Shown in pieces: positions 8,491 through 17,592 of a DNA stretch of 64,000 bases (position 1 is the first letter of the stretch; the number at the start of each line of letters is the position of its first letter). The position numbers and the translations under genes were made by a program. The notes beneath the pieces were generated by a model that had not been told where the DNA came from, made no database searches, and saw nothing but the letters and a program-made list of their open reading frames with translations. The stretch spans positions 58,971-122,970 of the forward strand of contig NZ_JAPHPW010000015.1 in assembly GCF_026241515.1 (NCBI RefSeq), given 5' to 3'. This DNA is from Vibrio sp. 14G-20. Lineage in GTDB: Bacteria > Pseudomonadota > Gammaproteobacteria > Enterobacterales > Vibrionaceae.

Positions 8491-9831
8491 ATGTCTGAGA
8501 TGACTCCTCGCGAAATTGTTCACGAACTCAATCGCCACATTATCGGCCAAGACAACGCTAAGCGTTCAGTTGCCATTGCACTGCGTAACCGCTGGCGTCG
8601 TATGCAGCTTGAAGAAAGCCTGCGTGTTGAAGTATCACCAAAGAACATCCTAATGATCGGCCCAACGGGTGTAGGTAAAACTGAAATTGCTCGCCGTCTA
8701 GCGAAATTAGCAAACGCGCCTTTCATCAAGGTAGAAGCGACTAAGTTCACCGAAGTGGGCTACGTCGGTAAAGAAGTTGAAACCATCATCCGTGATCTAA
8801 CGGACGTTGCGATCAAGATGACGCACCAACAAGCGATGGAAAAAGTACAGTACCGCGCTGAAGAACAAGCTGAAGAACGCATTCTTGATGCCCTTCTACC
8901 ACCAGCTCGTGATGCTTGGGGTCAGAACGAGCAATCAACGGAAGACACAACCTCTTCAAACACTCGTCAGATTTTCCGTAAGAAACTGCGTGAAGGTAAG
9001 CTAGACGACAAAGAGATCGAAGTTGATGTGGCCGCGCCGCAAATGGGCGTTGAAATCATGTCACCTCCAGGCATGGAAGAGATGACGAACCAGCTACAAG
9101 GCATGTTCCAAAACCTCGCTGGCGACACCAAGAAAAAGCGTAAAATGAAAATCAAAGATGCATTCAAAGCACTGACGGAAGAAGAAGCTGCGAAGCTTGT
9201 GAACCAGGAAGAGCTAAAAGAGAGCGCGATCTTCAACGCTGAAAACAACGGTATCGTATTCATCGATGAGATCGACAAAATCTGTAAGCGTGGCGACAGC
9301 TCAGGCCCAGACGTATCTCGTGAAGGTGTTCAACGTGACCTGCTTCCTCTTATCGAAGGCAGCACAGTATCAACTAAACACGGCATGGTTAAAACTGACC
9401 ACATCTTGTTTATCACATCAGGGGCATTCCAAGTGGCTAAGCCATCAGACCTGATCCCTGAACTGCAAGGTCGTTTACCAATTCGCGTAGAACTTGAAGC
9501 ACTATCAGCACATGACTTCAAACGCATCCTGACTGAGCCAAAGGCATCACTGACAGAGCAGTACATTGCCCTGATGAAAACAGAAGATGTCGGCATTGAG
9601 TTCACTGAAGATGGTATCAACCAAATCGCAGACGCAGCATGGCGTGTGAACGAAACTACTGAAAACATCGGTGCGCGTCGTCTACATACCGTCATGGAGC
9701 GCCTAATGGATGAGATTTCATTCGACGCAACAGACAGAGCCGGCAGCAAATTGGTGATTGATGAAGCTTACGTAATATCTAAGCTTGGCGAACTCGTAGA
9801 AGACGAAGACCTAAGTCGCTTCATCCTGTAG
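8491..9831 (+). CDS. hslU: HslU AAA+ unfoldase ATPase
   Basis: AAA+ unfoldase that feeds substrates into HslV. At 446 residues it is near E. coli HslU (443). Walker A GPTGVGKT is at residues 57-64 and Walker B VFIDEID has D259 and E260. The inserted I-domain spans roughly residues 110-240, rich in charged residues and PPGMEEM. The sensor-2 region GARRLHTVMERL follows, and the C-terminal tail ends SRFIL, which docks into HslV. It is preceded by TAAGGA and shares the heat-shock promoter before hslV. Confidence 0.97.
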   Translation: MSEMTPREIVHELNRHIIGQDNAKRSVAIALRNRWRRMQLEESLRVEVSPKNILMIGPTGVGKTEIARRLAKLANAPFIKVEATKFTEVGYVGKEVETIIRDLTDVAIKMTHQQAMEKVQYRAEEQAEERILDALLPPARDAWGQNEQSTEDTTSSNTRQIFRKKLREGKLDDKEIEVDVAAPQMGVEIMSPPGMEEMTNQLQGMFQNLAGDTKKKRKMKIKDAFKALTEEEAAKLVNQEELKESAIFNAENNGIVFIDEIDKICKRGDSSGPDVSREGVQRDLLPLIEGSTVSTKHGMVKTDHILFITSGAFQVAKPSDLIPELQGRLPIRVELEALSAHDFKRILTEPKASLTEQYIALMKTEDVGIEFTEDGINQIADAAWRVNETTENIGARRLHTVMERLMDEISFDATDRAGSKLVIDEAYVISKLGELVEDEDLSRFIL

Positions 9832-9890
9832 CACAGGAAACTCCAACTTATTGCTCTATCTCAAAGAAATAGCAGCTAATAAGCGAATTC

Positions 9891-9917
9891 AAGGCCCACT
9901 TTCGAGTGGGCTTTTTA
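9891..9917 (+). terminator. Terminator after hslU
   Basis: Stem GCCCACT/AGTGGGC (9894-9900, 9905-9911) with a stable TTCG loop and a following T run. Confidence 0.88.
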
Positions 9918-9986
9918 TTACCCGAAAAATGGGCGTATACTCAAATCACAGTATGAAACGAAGACTTACAAAGAATTAGACCTACG

Positions 9987-10904
9987 ATGAAACAATCTCT
10001 ACTGATTTGGCTTGATGCCGCACGACCAAAAACTCTGCCTCTCGCACTCGTCTCTATTCTTACAGGAAGTAGTTTAGCGTTCGCCGGTGGTCAGTTTTCT
10101 TTATCGATAGCCCTACTGGCATTTTTAACCGCCACCTTATTACAAATTCTGTCGAACCTAGCCAATGACTATGGCGACGCCGTAAAAGGCACCGACAACG
10201 AAAATCGTCTGGGGCCAACACGTGCCATGCAATCTGGCGCGGTAACCGCCAAAACCATGAAGCAAGCGATCATCCTCAACATCGTGTTTACCATGGTCGC
10301 TGGGCTGATTCTTATTTTTCATGCCTTAACCTCGATTGAAAGTATCTTATCTTTCATTGCGTTAGGCGTATTAGCCATAATGGCTGCCATCGCTTATACC
10401 GTCGGTAATAAACCTTATGGCTATATTGGCCTTGGCGACTTATCGGTGTTTATCTTCTTCGGTTTATTAGGTGTTTCAGGGACTTACTTCTTACACACTG
10501 GCCATGTTGAACCAAGCCTGTTTCTGCCAGCATTAGGCTGTGGACTGATGGCGGTTGCGGTACTCAATATTAACAACATGCGTGATATCGAAAACGATAG
10601 CGAATGTGGTAAGCGCACCATGGCGGTTCGTCTGGGGCAGCGCAAAGCCAAGCAATACCATTTCGCCCTGCTTAGTTTGGCGCTTGCGTCTTTCGCCATC
10701 TACCTACTGATTCAAGAAAAACCGGTCTGGATTAGCCTGCCGTTTTTACTGAGCATTATTATTGTGTACAAGCATGGCAAGGCCGTTTGGGAAACCGAAA
10801 AGCCAGCGCAGATGGCACCGATGATGCCCGTGATTGTGAAATGCTCACTGGTCACTAACCTATTGTTTGCAGGGGTTGTCGTAGCTCAAACTCTATTGAG
10901 TTAA
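9987..10904 (+). CDS. menA: 1,4-dihydroxy-2-naphthoate polyprenyltransferase MenA
   Basis: Inner-membrane UbiA-family enzyme that attaches the polyprenyl tail to dihydroxynaphthoate in menaquinone synthesis. The 305-residue protein has about nine hydrophobic segments. The first aspartate-rich motif, N60-D61-Y-G-D64 with D70 after it, binds the prenyl diphosphate through magnesium. The second is NNMRDIENDSECGKRT near residues 194-209. The order hslVU-menA-rraA is the same as in E. coli. It has its own upstream gap after the hslU terminator. Confidence 0.95.
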   Translation: MKQSLLIWLDAARPKTLPLALVSILTGSSLAFAGGQFSLSIALLAFLTATLLQILSNLANDYGDAVKGTDNENRLGPTRAMQSGAVTAKTMKQAIILNIVFTMVAGLILIFHALTSIESILSFIALGVLAIMAAIAYTVGNKPYGYIGLGDLSVFIFFGLLGVSGTYFLHTGHVEPSLFLPALGCGLMAVAVLNINNMRDIENDSECGKRTMAVRLGQRKAKQYHFALLSLALASFAIYLLIQEKPVWISLPFLLSIIIVYKHGKAVWETEKPAQMAPMMPVIVKCSLVTNLLFAGVVVAQTLLS

Positions 10905-10977
10905 ATGAGACTAATCATTGCAAAGGGATCAAGCACCGATATACTCAAAGTAAGCTCATTGTTCAAAAGGTATACTA

Positions 10978-11496
10978 ATGGAATACAACACTTCAGCACT
11001 GTGCGACATATATTTGGATCAAGTTGATGTCGTGGAGCCAATGTTCAGCAACTTCGGTGGACGTGCATCCTTCGCAGGACAGATCACGACATTAAAGTGT
11101 TTTGAAGACAACGCTTTGATTCGCTCTGTACTAGAGCAAGACGGTCTGGGGCGTGTGTTGTTAATCGACGGTGGCGGCTCACTGCGCAAGGCGCTGATCG
11201 ATGCTGAGATTGCCCTACTGGCCGAAGACAATGAGTGGGAAGGTATTGTGGTTTACGGTTGCGTTCGTGAAGTCGACGAGCTTGAAGACATGAATCTAGG
11301 TATTCAAGCCTTGGCTTCTATCCCTGTTGGCGCGAGCCAAGAAGGTGTCGGTGAGGTAGATGTTCCCGTGAACTTTGGTAGCGTGACCTTCTTACCCGAA
11401 GATTACCTCTACGCCGACAACACCGGCGTCATTCTTTCTGCCGAACCTTTAGATGTAGAACTTGATCTGGATGTCGAAGAAGAAGAGGTCGAGTAG
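10978..11496 (+). CDS. rraA: Regulator of ribonuclease activity A
   Basis: Binds RNase E and inhibits its activity, changing mRNA decay. The RraA fold is a trimer related to the MenG/HMG-aldolase superfamily. At 172 residues it is slightly longer than E. coli RraA (161) through an acidic tail (DVELDLDVEEEEVE). Recognisable segments are TSALCDIYLDQVDVVEPMF at residues 4-22 and LIDGGGSLRKALIDAEIA at about residues 62-79. It is adjacent to menA, as in E. coli. Confidence 0.95.
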   Translation: MEYNTSALCDIYLDQVDVVEPMFSNFGGRASFAGQITTLKCFEDNALIRSVLEQDGLGRVLLIDGGGSLRKALIDAEIALLAEDNEWEGIVVYGCVREVDELEDMNLGIQALASIPVGASQEGVGEVDVPVNFGSVTFLPEDYLYADNTGVILSAEPLDVELDLDVEEEEVE

Positions 11497-11554
11497 CTCA
11501 CTCAGCTTTGAATAATAAAACAAAGCATAAGAGTACGAAGCATTAGAACGCAAA

Positions 11555-11590
11555 CAAAAACGCCCGCTACTGAGTAGCGGGCGTTTTTTA
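11555..11590. terminator. Bidirectional terminator between rraA and zapB
   Basis: Perfect 11-base stem ACGCCCGCTAC/GTAGCGGGCGT (11560-11570, 11574-11584) with loop TGA, A run before and T run after, serving both convergent genes. Confidence 0.92.
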
Positions 11591-11605
11591 AATCTGAAGA
11601 GTCGA

Positions 11606-11848
11606 TTACTCTACGTCATCCATTTTACCAAGAAGGTTACGGATGCGATCTTGCCATGCAGAATGCTCTTCCTGCATTTGCTGAGTTTTTTGCTCTAGCT
11701 CGTGACGGCTTGCTTTAAGCTCACCAGCTTCTGTTGCTAGTGCTTGTTTCTCTTCTTTAAGCTCTTCAACTTCCATTTGAAGAAGTGCAATTGTATCTAC
11801 TGCTGTTTGAATTTTTGCTTCTAGCTGCTCTAGTACTTCAAAAGACAT
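11606..11848 (-). CDS. zapB: Cell division protein ZapB
   Basis: 80-residue cytoplasmic coiled-coil protein that stabilises the Z ring through ZapA and links it to the MatP-organised terminus. Nearly the whole protein is heptad-patterned (MSFEVLEQLEAKIQTAVDTI, then LLQMEVEELKEEKQALATEA), as in the family, and the length matches E. coli ZapB (81). It is convergent with rraA. E. coli zapB also sits near rraA and glpX. Confidence 0.94.
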   Translation of the reverse strand: MSFEVLEQLEAKIQTAVDTIALLQMEVEELKEEKQALATEAGELKASRHELEQKTQQMQEEHSAWQDRIRNLLGKMDDVE

Positions 11849-12172
11849 TCTGGCCTACCTTTAAGTTATCCGTTTGATGGTGAAGGTTCACTCCACTTAT
11901 TTCCCCATTCTACTCAGCAGAGCAAGGATAAACACTCTATATATTCGATATTTTGCGCCATTCGATGAAAAAAACAGCGCTTTTTACCGAATATTGACGT
12001 GAACGATTACCGCCACAACGGCAAACCGATTATTTTGATGAATAATAACTGTTTTCCACTGCGAATTGATCGAGAGCAATCTCCAAAAAACAAAAAGGCA
12101 AACGTTTTCTTTTGGATATGGTAAAATTCGCCGCGAAATTTCTATTCCCCCTTTGAAAGTTTTGGAGTCCGC
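11849..12172. other. Divergent promoter region zapB | glpX
   Basis: 324 AT-rich bases without a gene. A TATGGTAAAAT extended -10-like element lies about 45 bases before glpX. I see no operator I can name. Confidence 0.45.
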
Positions 12173-13180
12173 ATGAAACGCGATTTAGCAATGTCATTCT
12201 CTCGTGTCACAGAAGGTGCAGCACTAGCTGGTTACAAGTGGCTTGGCCGTGGCGATAAAAACGCTGCAGATGGCGCTGCTGTAGAAGTAATGCGTAGCCT
12301 ATTAAACAAAACCGAAATTAGCGGTGAAATTGTTATCGGCGAAGGTGAAATCGATGACGCACCTATGCTATACATCGGCGAAAACGTAGGTGTGGGCGGC
12401 GACGCTGTCGACATCGCAGTTGACCCAATTGAAGGGACACGCATGACAGCAATGGGCCAATCAAATGCATTGGCTGTATTGGCGGCAGGCGAAAAAGGCA
12501 GCTTCCTTAAAGCGCCTGATATGTACATGGAAAAGTTGGTTGTTGGCCCTGGCGCTAAAGGTGTGATTGACCTAGAACTACCACTAACAGAAAACTTAGA
12601 AAACATCGCTAAAGCATTAGGTAAAACACTCGATACTCTAGTCGTAACCACGCTTGCTAAGCCTCGTCATGATCAAATCATCGCCGACATGCAAGCTATG
12701 GGCGTTCGTGTATTTGCTGTGCCAGACGGTGATGTTGCAGCTTCTATCCTAACATGTATGCCAGACAGCGAAGTAGACGTCATGTACTGCATCGGGGGCG
12801 CACCTGAAGGTGTGGTTTCGGCTGCTGTTATTCGTGCACTCGATGGCGACATGCACGGTCGTCTTCTACCTCGTCACGAAGTTAAAGGCGACACAGAAGA
12901 AAACCGCAAGCACGGTGAACTTGAACTTGAGCGCTGCGCAGAAATGGGCGTAACGGCGGGTATCGTGTTAAAGATGGAAGACATGGCACGCAGCGACAAC
13001 GTTGTATTCTCAGCTACGGGTATTACTAAGGGTGACTTACTAGAAGGCATTTCTCGACAAGGCAATATCGCAACCACAGAAACTTTGCTTATCCGTGGTC
13101 GCTGTCGCACGATTCGTCGCATCAAATCTATCCACTACCTAGAGCGTAAAGATCCAGAAGTAGTCGGTCATATCCTGTAA
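12173..13180 (+). CDS. glpX: Class II fructose-1,6-bisphosphatase GlpX
   Basis: Hydrolyses fructose 1,6-bisphosphate in gluconeogenesis. At 335 residues it is nearly the E. coli GlpX length (336). The metal and phosphate sites are visible: GEGEIDDAPML at about residues 56-66 and DPIEGT near 84-89. The family-typical TTLAKPRHD, CIGGAPEGVVSAAV and EDMARSDNVVFSATGITKGD follow. In E. coli glpX is part of the glpFKX operon; here it stands alone behind its own promoter, with a terminator immediately after. Confidence 0.95.
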   Translation: MKRDLAMSFSRVTEGAALAGYKWLGRGDKNAADGAAVEVMRSLLNKTEISGEIVIGEGEIDDAPMLYIGENVGVGGDAVDIAVDPIEGTRMTAMGQSNALAVLAAGEKGSFLKAPDMYMEKLVVGPGAKGVIDLELPLTENLENIAKALGKTLDTLVVTTLAKPRHDQIIADMQAMGVRVFAVPDGDVAASILTCMPDSEVDVMYCIGGAPEGVVSAAVIRALDGDMHGRLLPRHEVKGDTEENRKHGELELERCAEMGVTAGIVLKMEDMARSDNVVFSATGITKGDLLEGISRQGNIATTETLLIRGRCRTIRRIKSIHYLERKDPEVVGHIL

Positions 13181-13210
13181 GCTAAAACTCGGTTAAACAA
13201 AATATTCGAA

Positions 13211-13240
13211 GGCTGATACCAAGTATCAGCCTTTTGTTTT
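13211..13240 (+). terminator. Terminator after glpX
   Basis: Perfect stem GGCTGATAC/GTATCAGCC (13211-13219, 13223-13231), loop CAA, followed by TTTTGTTTT. Confidence 0.88.
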
Positions 13241-13378
13241 ATTGGTGCACCAGAATCTCACCATGGCTGCAGATCGAGTAAAACGCTATCTATAGAGTAA
13301 ATCATCATCAATATAGTAAATGGTTTGCTTTATAAACACCTTGCCTCATAATAGTAAGGTTCATGAGGTAGGGATAGT

Positions 13379-14005
13379 ATGAAAACAAGCGACAAAATCT
13401 TACAGACCATTAAGCGTCAAGGCGCGGTAACCGCGAAACAACTGTCAGAAGAATTTGGCATGACGACAATGGGTGCAAGACAACATCTGCAAATCCTGGA
13501 AGATGACGGTATTCTTGCGTTTCATGATGTGAAAGTGAAAGTGGGTCGCCCGACTCGCCACTGGTCCCTGACTCAACAAGGCCATAGCCAATTTGCAGAC
13601 CGACATGGTGAACTCACCATTCAAGTGATTGATGCTGTAGAAAATCTATTTGGTAAAGAAGGACTGGCTAAGGTTGCTGCCGAGCGTGAACAACACACAC
13701 TCAAACAGTATAAAACTGCGCTGTCTGACTGTGATTCACTTATCAGCAAGCTTAAAAAACTCACCCAACTTCGTGAAGACGAAGGCTACATGGCTGAGCT
13801 TCAAGAGCATGATGACCACTACATCTTGATTGAGAACCACTGCCCTATCTGCAAGGCTGCAACTCGCTGCCCTAGCTTGTGCCAATCTGAACTCAATGTG
13901 TTTACTGAGTTACTAAAAGATGAGTGCCACGTGAGTCGCACTGAGCACATTATTGCTGGTGAGCGACGTTGTACTTACACTTTAACACCCACACCTTTAT
14001 CGTAA
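13379..14005 (+). CDS. SufR-like winged-helix regulator with cysteine-rich C-terminus
   Basis: 208-residue regulator. The N-terminus is a DeoR/ArsR-like winged helix (SDKILQTIKRQGAVTAKQLS, then TTMGARQHLQILEDDGIL; about residues 3-50) with the wing KVKVGRPTRHWSLT. A helical middle region follows. The C-terminus holds six cysteines, C155, C158, C164, C168, C183 and C198, in an arrangement (NHCPIC...VSRTEHIIAGERRCTY) resembling the iron-sulfur-cluster domain of SufR-type regulators (COG2345-like). A redox or iron-sulfur sensing role is inference. It stands alone between the glpX terminator and a DUF3135 gene, with no suf or isc genes nearby. Confidence 0.72.
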   Translation: MKTSDKILQTIKRQGAVTAKQLSEEFGMTTMGARQHLQILEDDGILAFHDVKVKVGRPTRHWSLTQQGHSQFADRHGELTIQVIDAVENLFGKEGLAKVAAEREQHTLKQYKTALSDCDSLISKLKKLTQLREDEGYMAELQEHDDHYILIENHCPICKAATRCPSLCQSELNVFTELLKDECHVSRTEHIIAGERRCTYTLTPTPLS

Positions 14006-14141
14006 TCCCAAACACTAAAGCCTAGCGCCAAGCCACTGATCTCGTCTCAATATTGAGAAAACCCCAATAGAACAAAATTTGTACAGAATTCTTTCTTAAG
14101 CTTATAGCATATGAAACATGCTTAATGCTAAGGAAGGAATG

Positions 14142-14489
14142 ATGGCACATCCACAACCCACTCAAAAACTGCCACCCTTTGATGAACTTGTCCAACTCGC
14201 GAAAAGCGATCCGAAAGCATTCAATCAATTCAAACACGAGATGTGCGAACAGATGATTTGTTCGGCTTCAGACGTGATGCAAGACCGACTTCGCGCACAA
14301 CAAAGTCACATCGACTTAGTGGTTAGCCGTTGTAAAAATCCACATCATGCCAATGTCGTGCTTATGCAAGAGCTACGCTGTCAGGTTTGTAAGTTCCAAG
14401 AGGCGCTCGAAGGGCGCTGCGGCTTTGAAGAATCTCTACCTGAAAATGTCGTGCCTTTTAAGCCGAATACCGAACCTAAAATGTACTAA
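14142..14489 (+). CDS. DUF3135 family protein
   Basis: 115-residue cytoplasmic protein of unknown function. PPFDELVQLAKSDPKAFNQF near the N-terminus followed by a helical, cysteine-containing region is the pattern I associate with DUF3135. I chose ATG 14142 because AAGGAAGG precedes it at normal distance; upstream ATGs at 14118 and 14139 are possible. No membrane segment or signal peptide. It follows the SufR-like regulator by 136 bases, and no functional link is evident. Confidence 0.7.
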   Translation: MAHPQPTQKLPPFDELVQLAKSDPKAFNQFKHEMCEQMICSASDVMQDRLRAQQSHIDLVVSRCKNPHHANVVLMQELRCQVCKFQEALEGRCGFEESLPENVVPFKPNTEPKMY

Positions 14490-14510
14490 AAGTAGCAAAG
14501 TATTAAAAAG

Positions 14511-14540
14511 AAAAAGGGAGCGTAATGCTCCCTTCTATCT
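14511..14540. terminator. Terminator between the DUF3135 and DUF805 genes
   Basis: AAGGGAGC/GCTCCCTT stem with loop GTAAT between convergent genes. The A-rich left side favours use by the leftward DUF805 gene, and the CTTCT tail on the right is a weaker signal. Confidence 0.7.
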
Positions 14541-14549
14541 ATTCATTGA

Positions 14550-14978
14550 TCAATATTTACATGGGTCTTCGCCGTAGTCATTACGGCCTTCAGTGCCTTT
14601 CAACAAGCCACACTCAATCAGAATCCACAAACCACATACTAATGCTGCAACCGTTGCTGCCATGTGAACTGGCGACACCGACTCTGTTGTCGTTGCTACC
14701 ATTGGCGAAGCCAAACGCCCAAGCACCAGTGGCACGTTCAACAACAGCCAGTAGTTCGACTTATTGCGGTCGTGCCAGCGTTTAGCGGTAATTGCAAGAT
14801 CCGGGATAACCAGCAACAGTAGAAAGATTGGTAGCAGGATATAGGAATATGCAGGGAACAGAACAGAAATACCAGAAGCAAAACCAGTAATCGCTACATA
14901 GTAGAAAACATTCCAAATCCAGTAAGTCTTACGACCAATCCTCCCCTTGAAAGAGAGCAGTAATTCTTTCATCGACAT
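14550..14978 (-). CDS. DUF805 family inner-membrane protein
   Basis: 142-residue membrane protein. It starts with MSMKELLLSFKGRIGRKTYWIWN, the DUF805 opening with the conserved GRIGRxxYW. Four hydrophobic segments follow (about residues 25-45, 46-63, 79-91 and 105-124), and the loop AITAKRWHDRNKSNYW is the second family hallmark. The function of DUF805 proteins is unknown. It is convergent with the DUF3135 gene and upstream of nothing on its strand. Confidence 0.82.
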   Translation of the reverse strand: MSMKELLLSFKGRIGRKTYWIWNVFYYVAITGFASGISVLFPAYSYILLPIFLLLLVIPDLAITAKRWHDRNKSNYWLLLNVPLVLGRLASPMVATTTESVSPVHMAATVAALVCGLWILIECGLLKGTEGRNDYGEDPCKY

Positions 14979-15023
14979 CTTAAATACTCAAATTTATACA
15001 CCGCTAAAAGTCAGCAGCAATGG

Positions 15024-15371
15024 TTAGTTTATTACTTTTTGAAAGCAACTTTTATCCATATCACGAATATTCACCGTTAAGCTTCTTACATGACTCGCTT
15101 GTTCTTGCAGGATCTGCATTAACGATCGTGACAATTCTCGCTTTTGCTCTTCCGTTCGTCCCGAAAGTAACTCAAAGCTGATATGAATAAAGTCTACACT
15201 ATCTTCCTCCTCACCGACCAACCAATTATGGCAACGCAGTGAACGAGATTTCACTGACGGCACATCAAACAAGCCACATGTGAGAGCGACTTGATGGAGA
15301 TCTTCCAGTAAGCCTTGGATATTCACTCTCTCATCCACTGAATTTGAGTACTCTAGAACTAGATTCGGCAT
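15024..15371 (-). CDS. 5-carboxymethyl-2-hydroxymuconate isomerase family protein
   Basis: 115-residue member of the tautomerase superfamily (HpaF/CHMI-like). It begins MPNLVLEYS, which leaves the catalytic N-terminal proline after removal of methionine. The rest (LEDLHQVALTCGLFDVPSVKSRSLRC, then FIHISFELLSGRTEEQKRELSRSLMQIL) follows the CHMI pattern. There are no homoprotocatechuate catabolic genes around it, so the true substrate is unknown. It is a single gene divergent from tpiA. Confidence 0.8.
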   Translation of the reverse strand: MPNLVLEYSNSVDERVNIQGLLEDLHQVALTCGLFDVPSVKSRSLRCHNWLVGEEEDSVDFIHISFELLSGRTEEQKRELSRSLMQILQEQASHVRSLTVNIRDMDKSCFQKVIN

Positions 15372-15620
15372 TGTTACTTCCTGTTGTTAACGCAATCGTT
15401 TGTCCCTTAATAACAACTAACGATGAAAAATCCGAGAAGTTAGCTATTATTCTGTCTGCCGGATCACTGATATTTGCTCAGAATCTACTCTGACCATTGA
15501 GTAAGATCCAAGAAAGTCATGACCACAGTCATGATCTGTTGATATTAATCTGTTATATTATTTCGTAATAAAGTTTACTTTTTTACATTCGATTTTTTTA
15601 AATACTTTGGAGATATTCCT

Positions 15621-16391
15621 ATGCGTCATCCTGTAGTTATGGGTAACTGGAAACTAAACGGCAGCAAAGAAATGGTTGTTGATCTACTAAACGGTCTTAA
15701 CGCTGAACTTGAAGGCGTAACAGGCGTAGACGTAGCAGTTGCTCCACCAGCACTTTTCGTTGATCTTGCAGAACGTACGCTTACTGAAGCGGGCAGCGCG
15801 ATCATCCTAGGTGCTCAAAACTCTGACCTAAACAACAGCGGTGCATTCACTGGCGACATGTCTCCAGCAATGCTTAAAGAGTTCGGCGCATCTCACATCA
15901 TCATCGGTCACTCTGAGCGTCGTGAATACCACAACGAATCAGATGAGTTCGTAGCTAAGAAATTCGCATTCCTAAAAGAGAACGGTCTAACTCCAGTTCT
16001 TTGTATCGGTGAATCTGAAGCACAAAACGAAGCAGGCGAAACTGTTGCAGTATGTGCTCGTCAACTTGACGCTGTTATCAACACTCAAGGTGTTGAAGCT
16101 CTTGAAGGCGCTATCATCGCTTACGAACCAATCTGGGCTATCGGTACTGGTAAAGCAGCGACAGCTGAAGATGCACAACGCATCCACGCTCAAATCCGTG
16201 CGCACATCGCAGAGAAATCTGAAGAAGTTGCTAAGAAAGTTGTTATCCAATACGGCGGTTCTGTTAAGCCAGAAAACGCAGCAGCTTACTTCGCACAACC
16301 AGACATCGACGGTGCTCTAGTTGGCGGCGCAGCTCTAGACGCGAAAAGCTTCGCAGCTATCGCTAAAGCAGCAGCTGAAGCAAAAGCTTAA
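15621..16391 (+). CDS. tpiA: Triosephosphate isomerase
   Basis: Interconverts dihydroxyacetone phosphate and glyceraldehyde 3-phosphate in glycolysis. 256 residues with the catalytic residues in place: Asn9 and Lys11 in GNWKLNG, His97 in IIGHSERR, and Glu169 in AYEPIWAIGTG. The phosphate-binding GGSV and GGAAL segments are near the C-terminus. Codon use is strongly biased, as expected for a highly expressed gene. It is convergent with pfkA, another glycolytic gene. Confidence 0.98.
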   Translation: MRHPVVMGNWKLNGSKEMVVDLLNGLNAELEGVTGVDVAVAPPALFVDLAERTLTEAGSAIILGAQNSDLNNSGAFTGDMSPAMLKEFGASHIIIGHSERREYHNESDEFVAKKFAFLKENGLTPVLCIGESEAQNEAGETVAVCARQLDAVINTQGVEALEGAIIAYEPIWAIGTGKAATAEDAQRIHAQIRAHIAEKSEEVAKKVVIQYGGSVKPENAAAYFAQPDIDGALVGGAALDAKSFAAIAKAAAEAKA

Positions 16392-16418
16392 TTTAAACTT
16401 CACTGTTTAGATTAAATG

Positions 16419-16446
16419 AAAGGTCAACTTAGGTTGGCCTTTTTAG
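16419..16446 (+). terminator. Terminator of tpiA
   Basis: Stem AGGTCAAC/GTTGGCCT with one G-T pair, loop TTAG, followed by TTTTT. Confidence 0.8.
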
Positions 16447-16481
16447 TACCTGTCATTCCTGAAACTTCAAACGACAGGCAC

Positions 16482-16512
16482 AAAAAAACCGCTGATAAAT
16501 CAGCGGTTTTTA
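16482..16512 (-). terminator. Terminator of pfkA
   Basis: Stem AACCGCTGA/TCAGCGGTT (16487-16495, 16500-16508), loop TAAA, with seven A on the left giving the T run for leftward transcription. Confidence 0.88.
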
Positions 16513-16540
16513 AATTCTTTAAGCGAACGCTAAGCGTGGC

Positions 16541-17503
16541 TTAGAACAACTCTTCTGCAACACGGAACAGCTCAGAACGGTCTGGGTTCTGCATGTTCTC
16601 GATACAATCGATGATGTCGTGGTGAACAAGTTCTTCTTTCTCGATACCCACACAACGACCACCGTGACCTTCTTGAAGAAGGTGAACAGCGTAGTTACCC
16701 ATGCGAGAAGCCAGTACACGGTCAAATGCAGTAGGACGACCACCACGTTGGATGTGACCAAGAACCGTTGCACGAGTTTCACGACCTGTTGAAGATTCGA
16801 TCTCTTTAGCCAGTTCGTTAGCATCCATCATTAGCTCAGTTAGAGCGATGATTGCGTGCTTCTTACCTTTAGCAATGCCATCTTGGATATTGCTGATAAG
16901 CTGTTCTTTATCTAGGCCAGTCTCTGGAGTAATGATGTACTCACAACCACCCGCGATTGCTGACATAAGCGTAAGGTCACCACAGTGACGGCCCATGATT
17001 TCAACAATAGAAATACGTTGGTGAGAAGAAGACGTGTCACGTAGACGGTCAATTGAATCAATAACAGTGTTAAGCGCAGTTAGGTAACCGATTGTGTAGT
17101 CAGTACCCGCGATATCGTTATCGATTGTGCCTGGAAGACCGATACATGGGTAACCCATTTCAGTCAGCTTCTTAGCACCCATGTAAGAACCGTCACCACC
17201 GATAACAACAAGTGCTTCGATACCGTGCTTCTTAAGGTTCTCAATGCCTTTCTCACGAACAGCAACGTCTTTAAATTCAGGGAAACGTGCAGAACCTAAG
17301 AAAGTACCACCACGGTTGATCACGTCAGATACGCTTGAACGGTCAAGCTTTTCGATACGGTCTTCAACAAGGCCTTGGTAACCATCGTAAATGCCGTAAA
17401 CTTCAATGCCAACTGATAACGCAGTACGAACAACGCCGCGAACTGCTGCGTTCATACCTGGAGCGTCACCACCACTGGTCAAAACACCGATCTTCTTAAT
17501 CAT
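16541..17503 (-). CDS. pfkA: 6-phosphofructokinase 1
   Basis: ATP-dependent phosphorylation of fructose 6-phosphate, the committed step of glycolysis. I chose ATG 17503, preceded by GAGG at correct spacing, giving MIKKIGVLTSGGDAPGMN and 320 residues, the same length as E. coli PfkA. A GTG at 17509 is also in frame. The ATP-binding GGDGSYMGA, the catalytic aspartates in TIDNDIAGTDYTIG (about residues 124-137) and the substrate-binding MGRHCGDL are visible. The upstream region contains three inverted repeats (described separately). Confidence 0.97.
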   Translation of the reverse strand: MIKKIGVLTSGGDAPGMNAAVRGVVRTALSVGIEVYGIYDGYQGLVEDRIEKLDRSSVSDVINRGGTFLGSARFPEFKDVAVREKGIENLKKHGIEALVVIGGDGSYMGAKKLTEMGYPCIGLPGTIDNDIAGTDYTIGYLTALNTVIDSIDRLRDTSSSHQRISIVEIMGRHCGDLTLMSAIAGGCEYIITPETGLDKEQLISNIQDGIAKGKKHAIIALTELMMDANELAKEIESSTGRETRATVLGHIQRGGRPTAFDRVLASRMGNYAVHLLQEGHGGRCVGIEKEELVHHDIIDCIENMQNPDRSELFRVAEELF

Positions 17504-17592
17504 GCTCACCCTCGATTTTTGGGAATCTATTATTCAATTCTTGTTCTTGCTGATTGTATATCAACAAGATTTTAAATCTATATTTGTGCGTT

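Noticed and set aside
14525..14785. 86-codon plus-strand frame over the DUF805 gene
   Set aside because: It begins in the terminator hairpin and is antisense to a recognisable DUF805 protein.
16009..16320. Long open frames overlapping tpiA on both strands
   Set aside because: They arise from the codon bias of tpiA; no family features or ribosome-binding sites.
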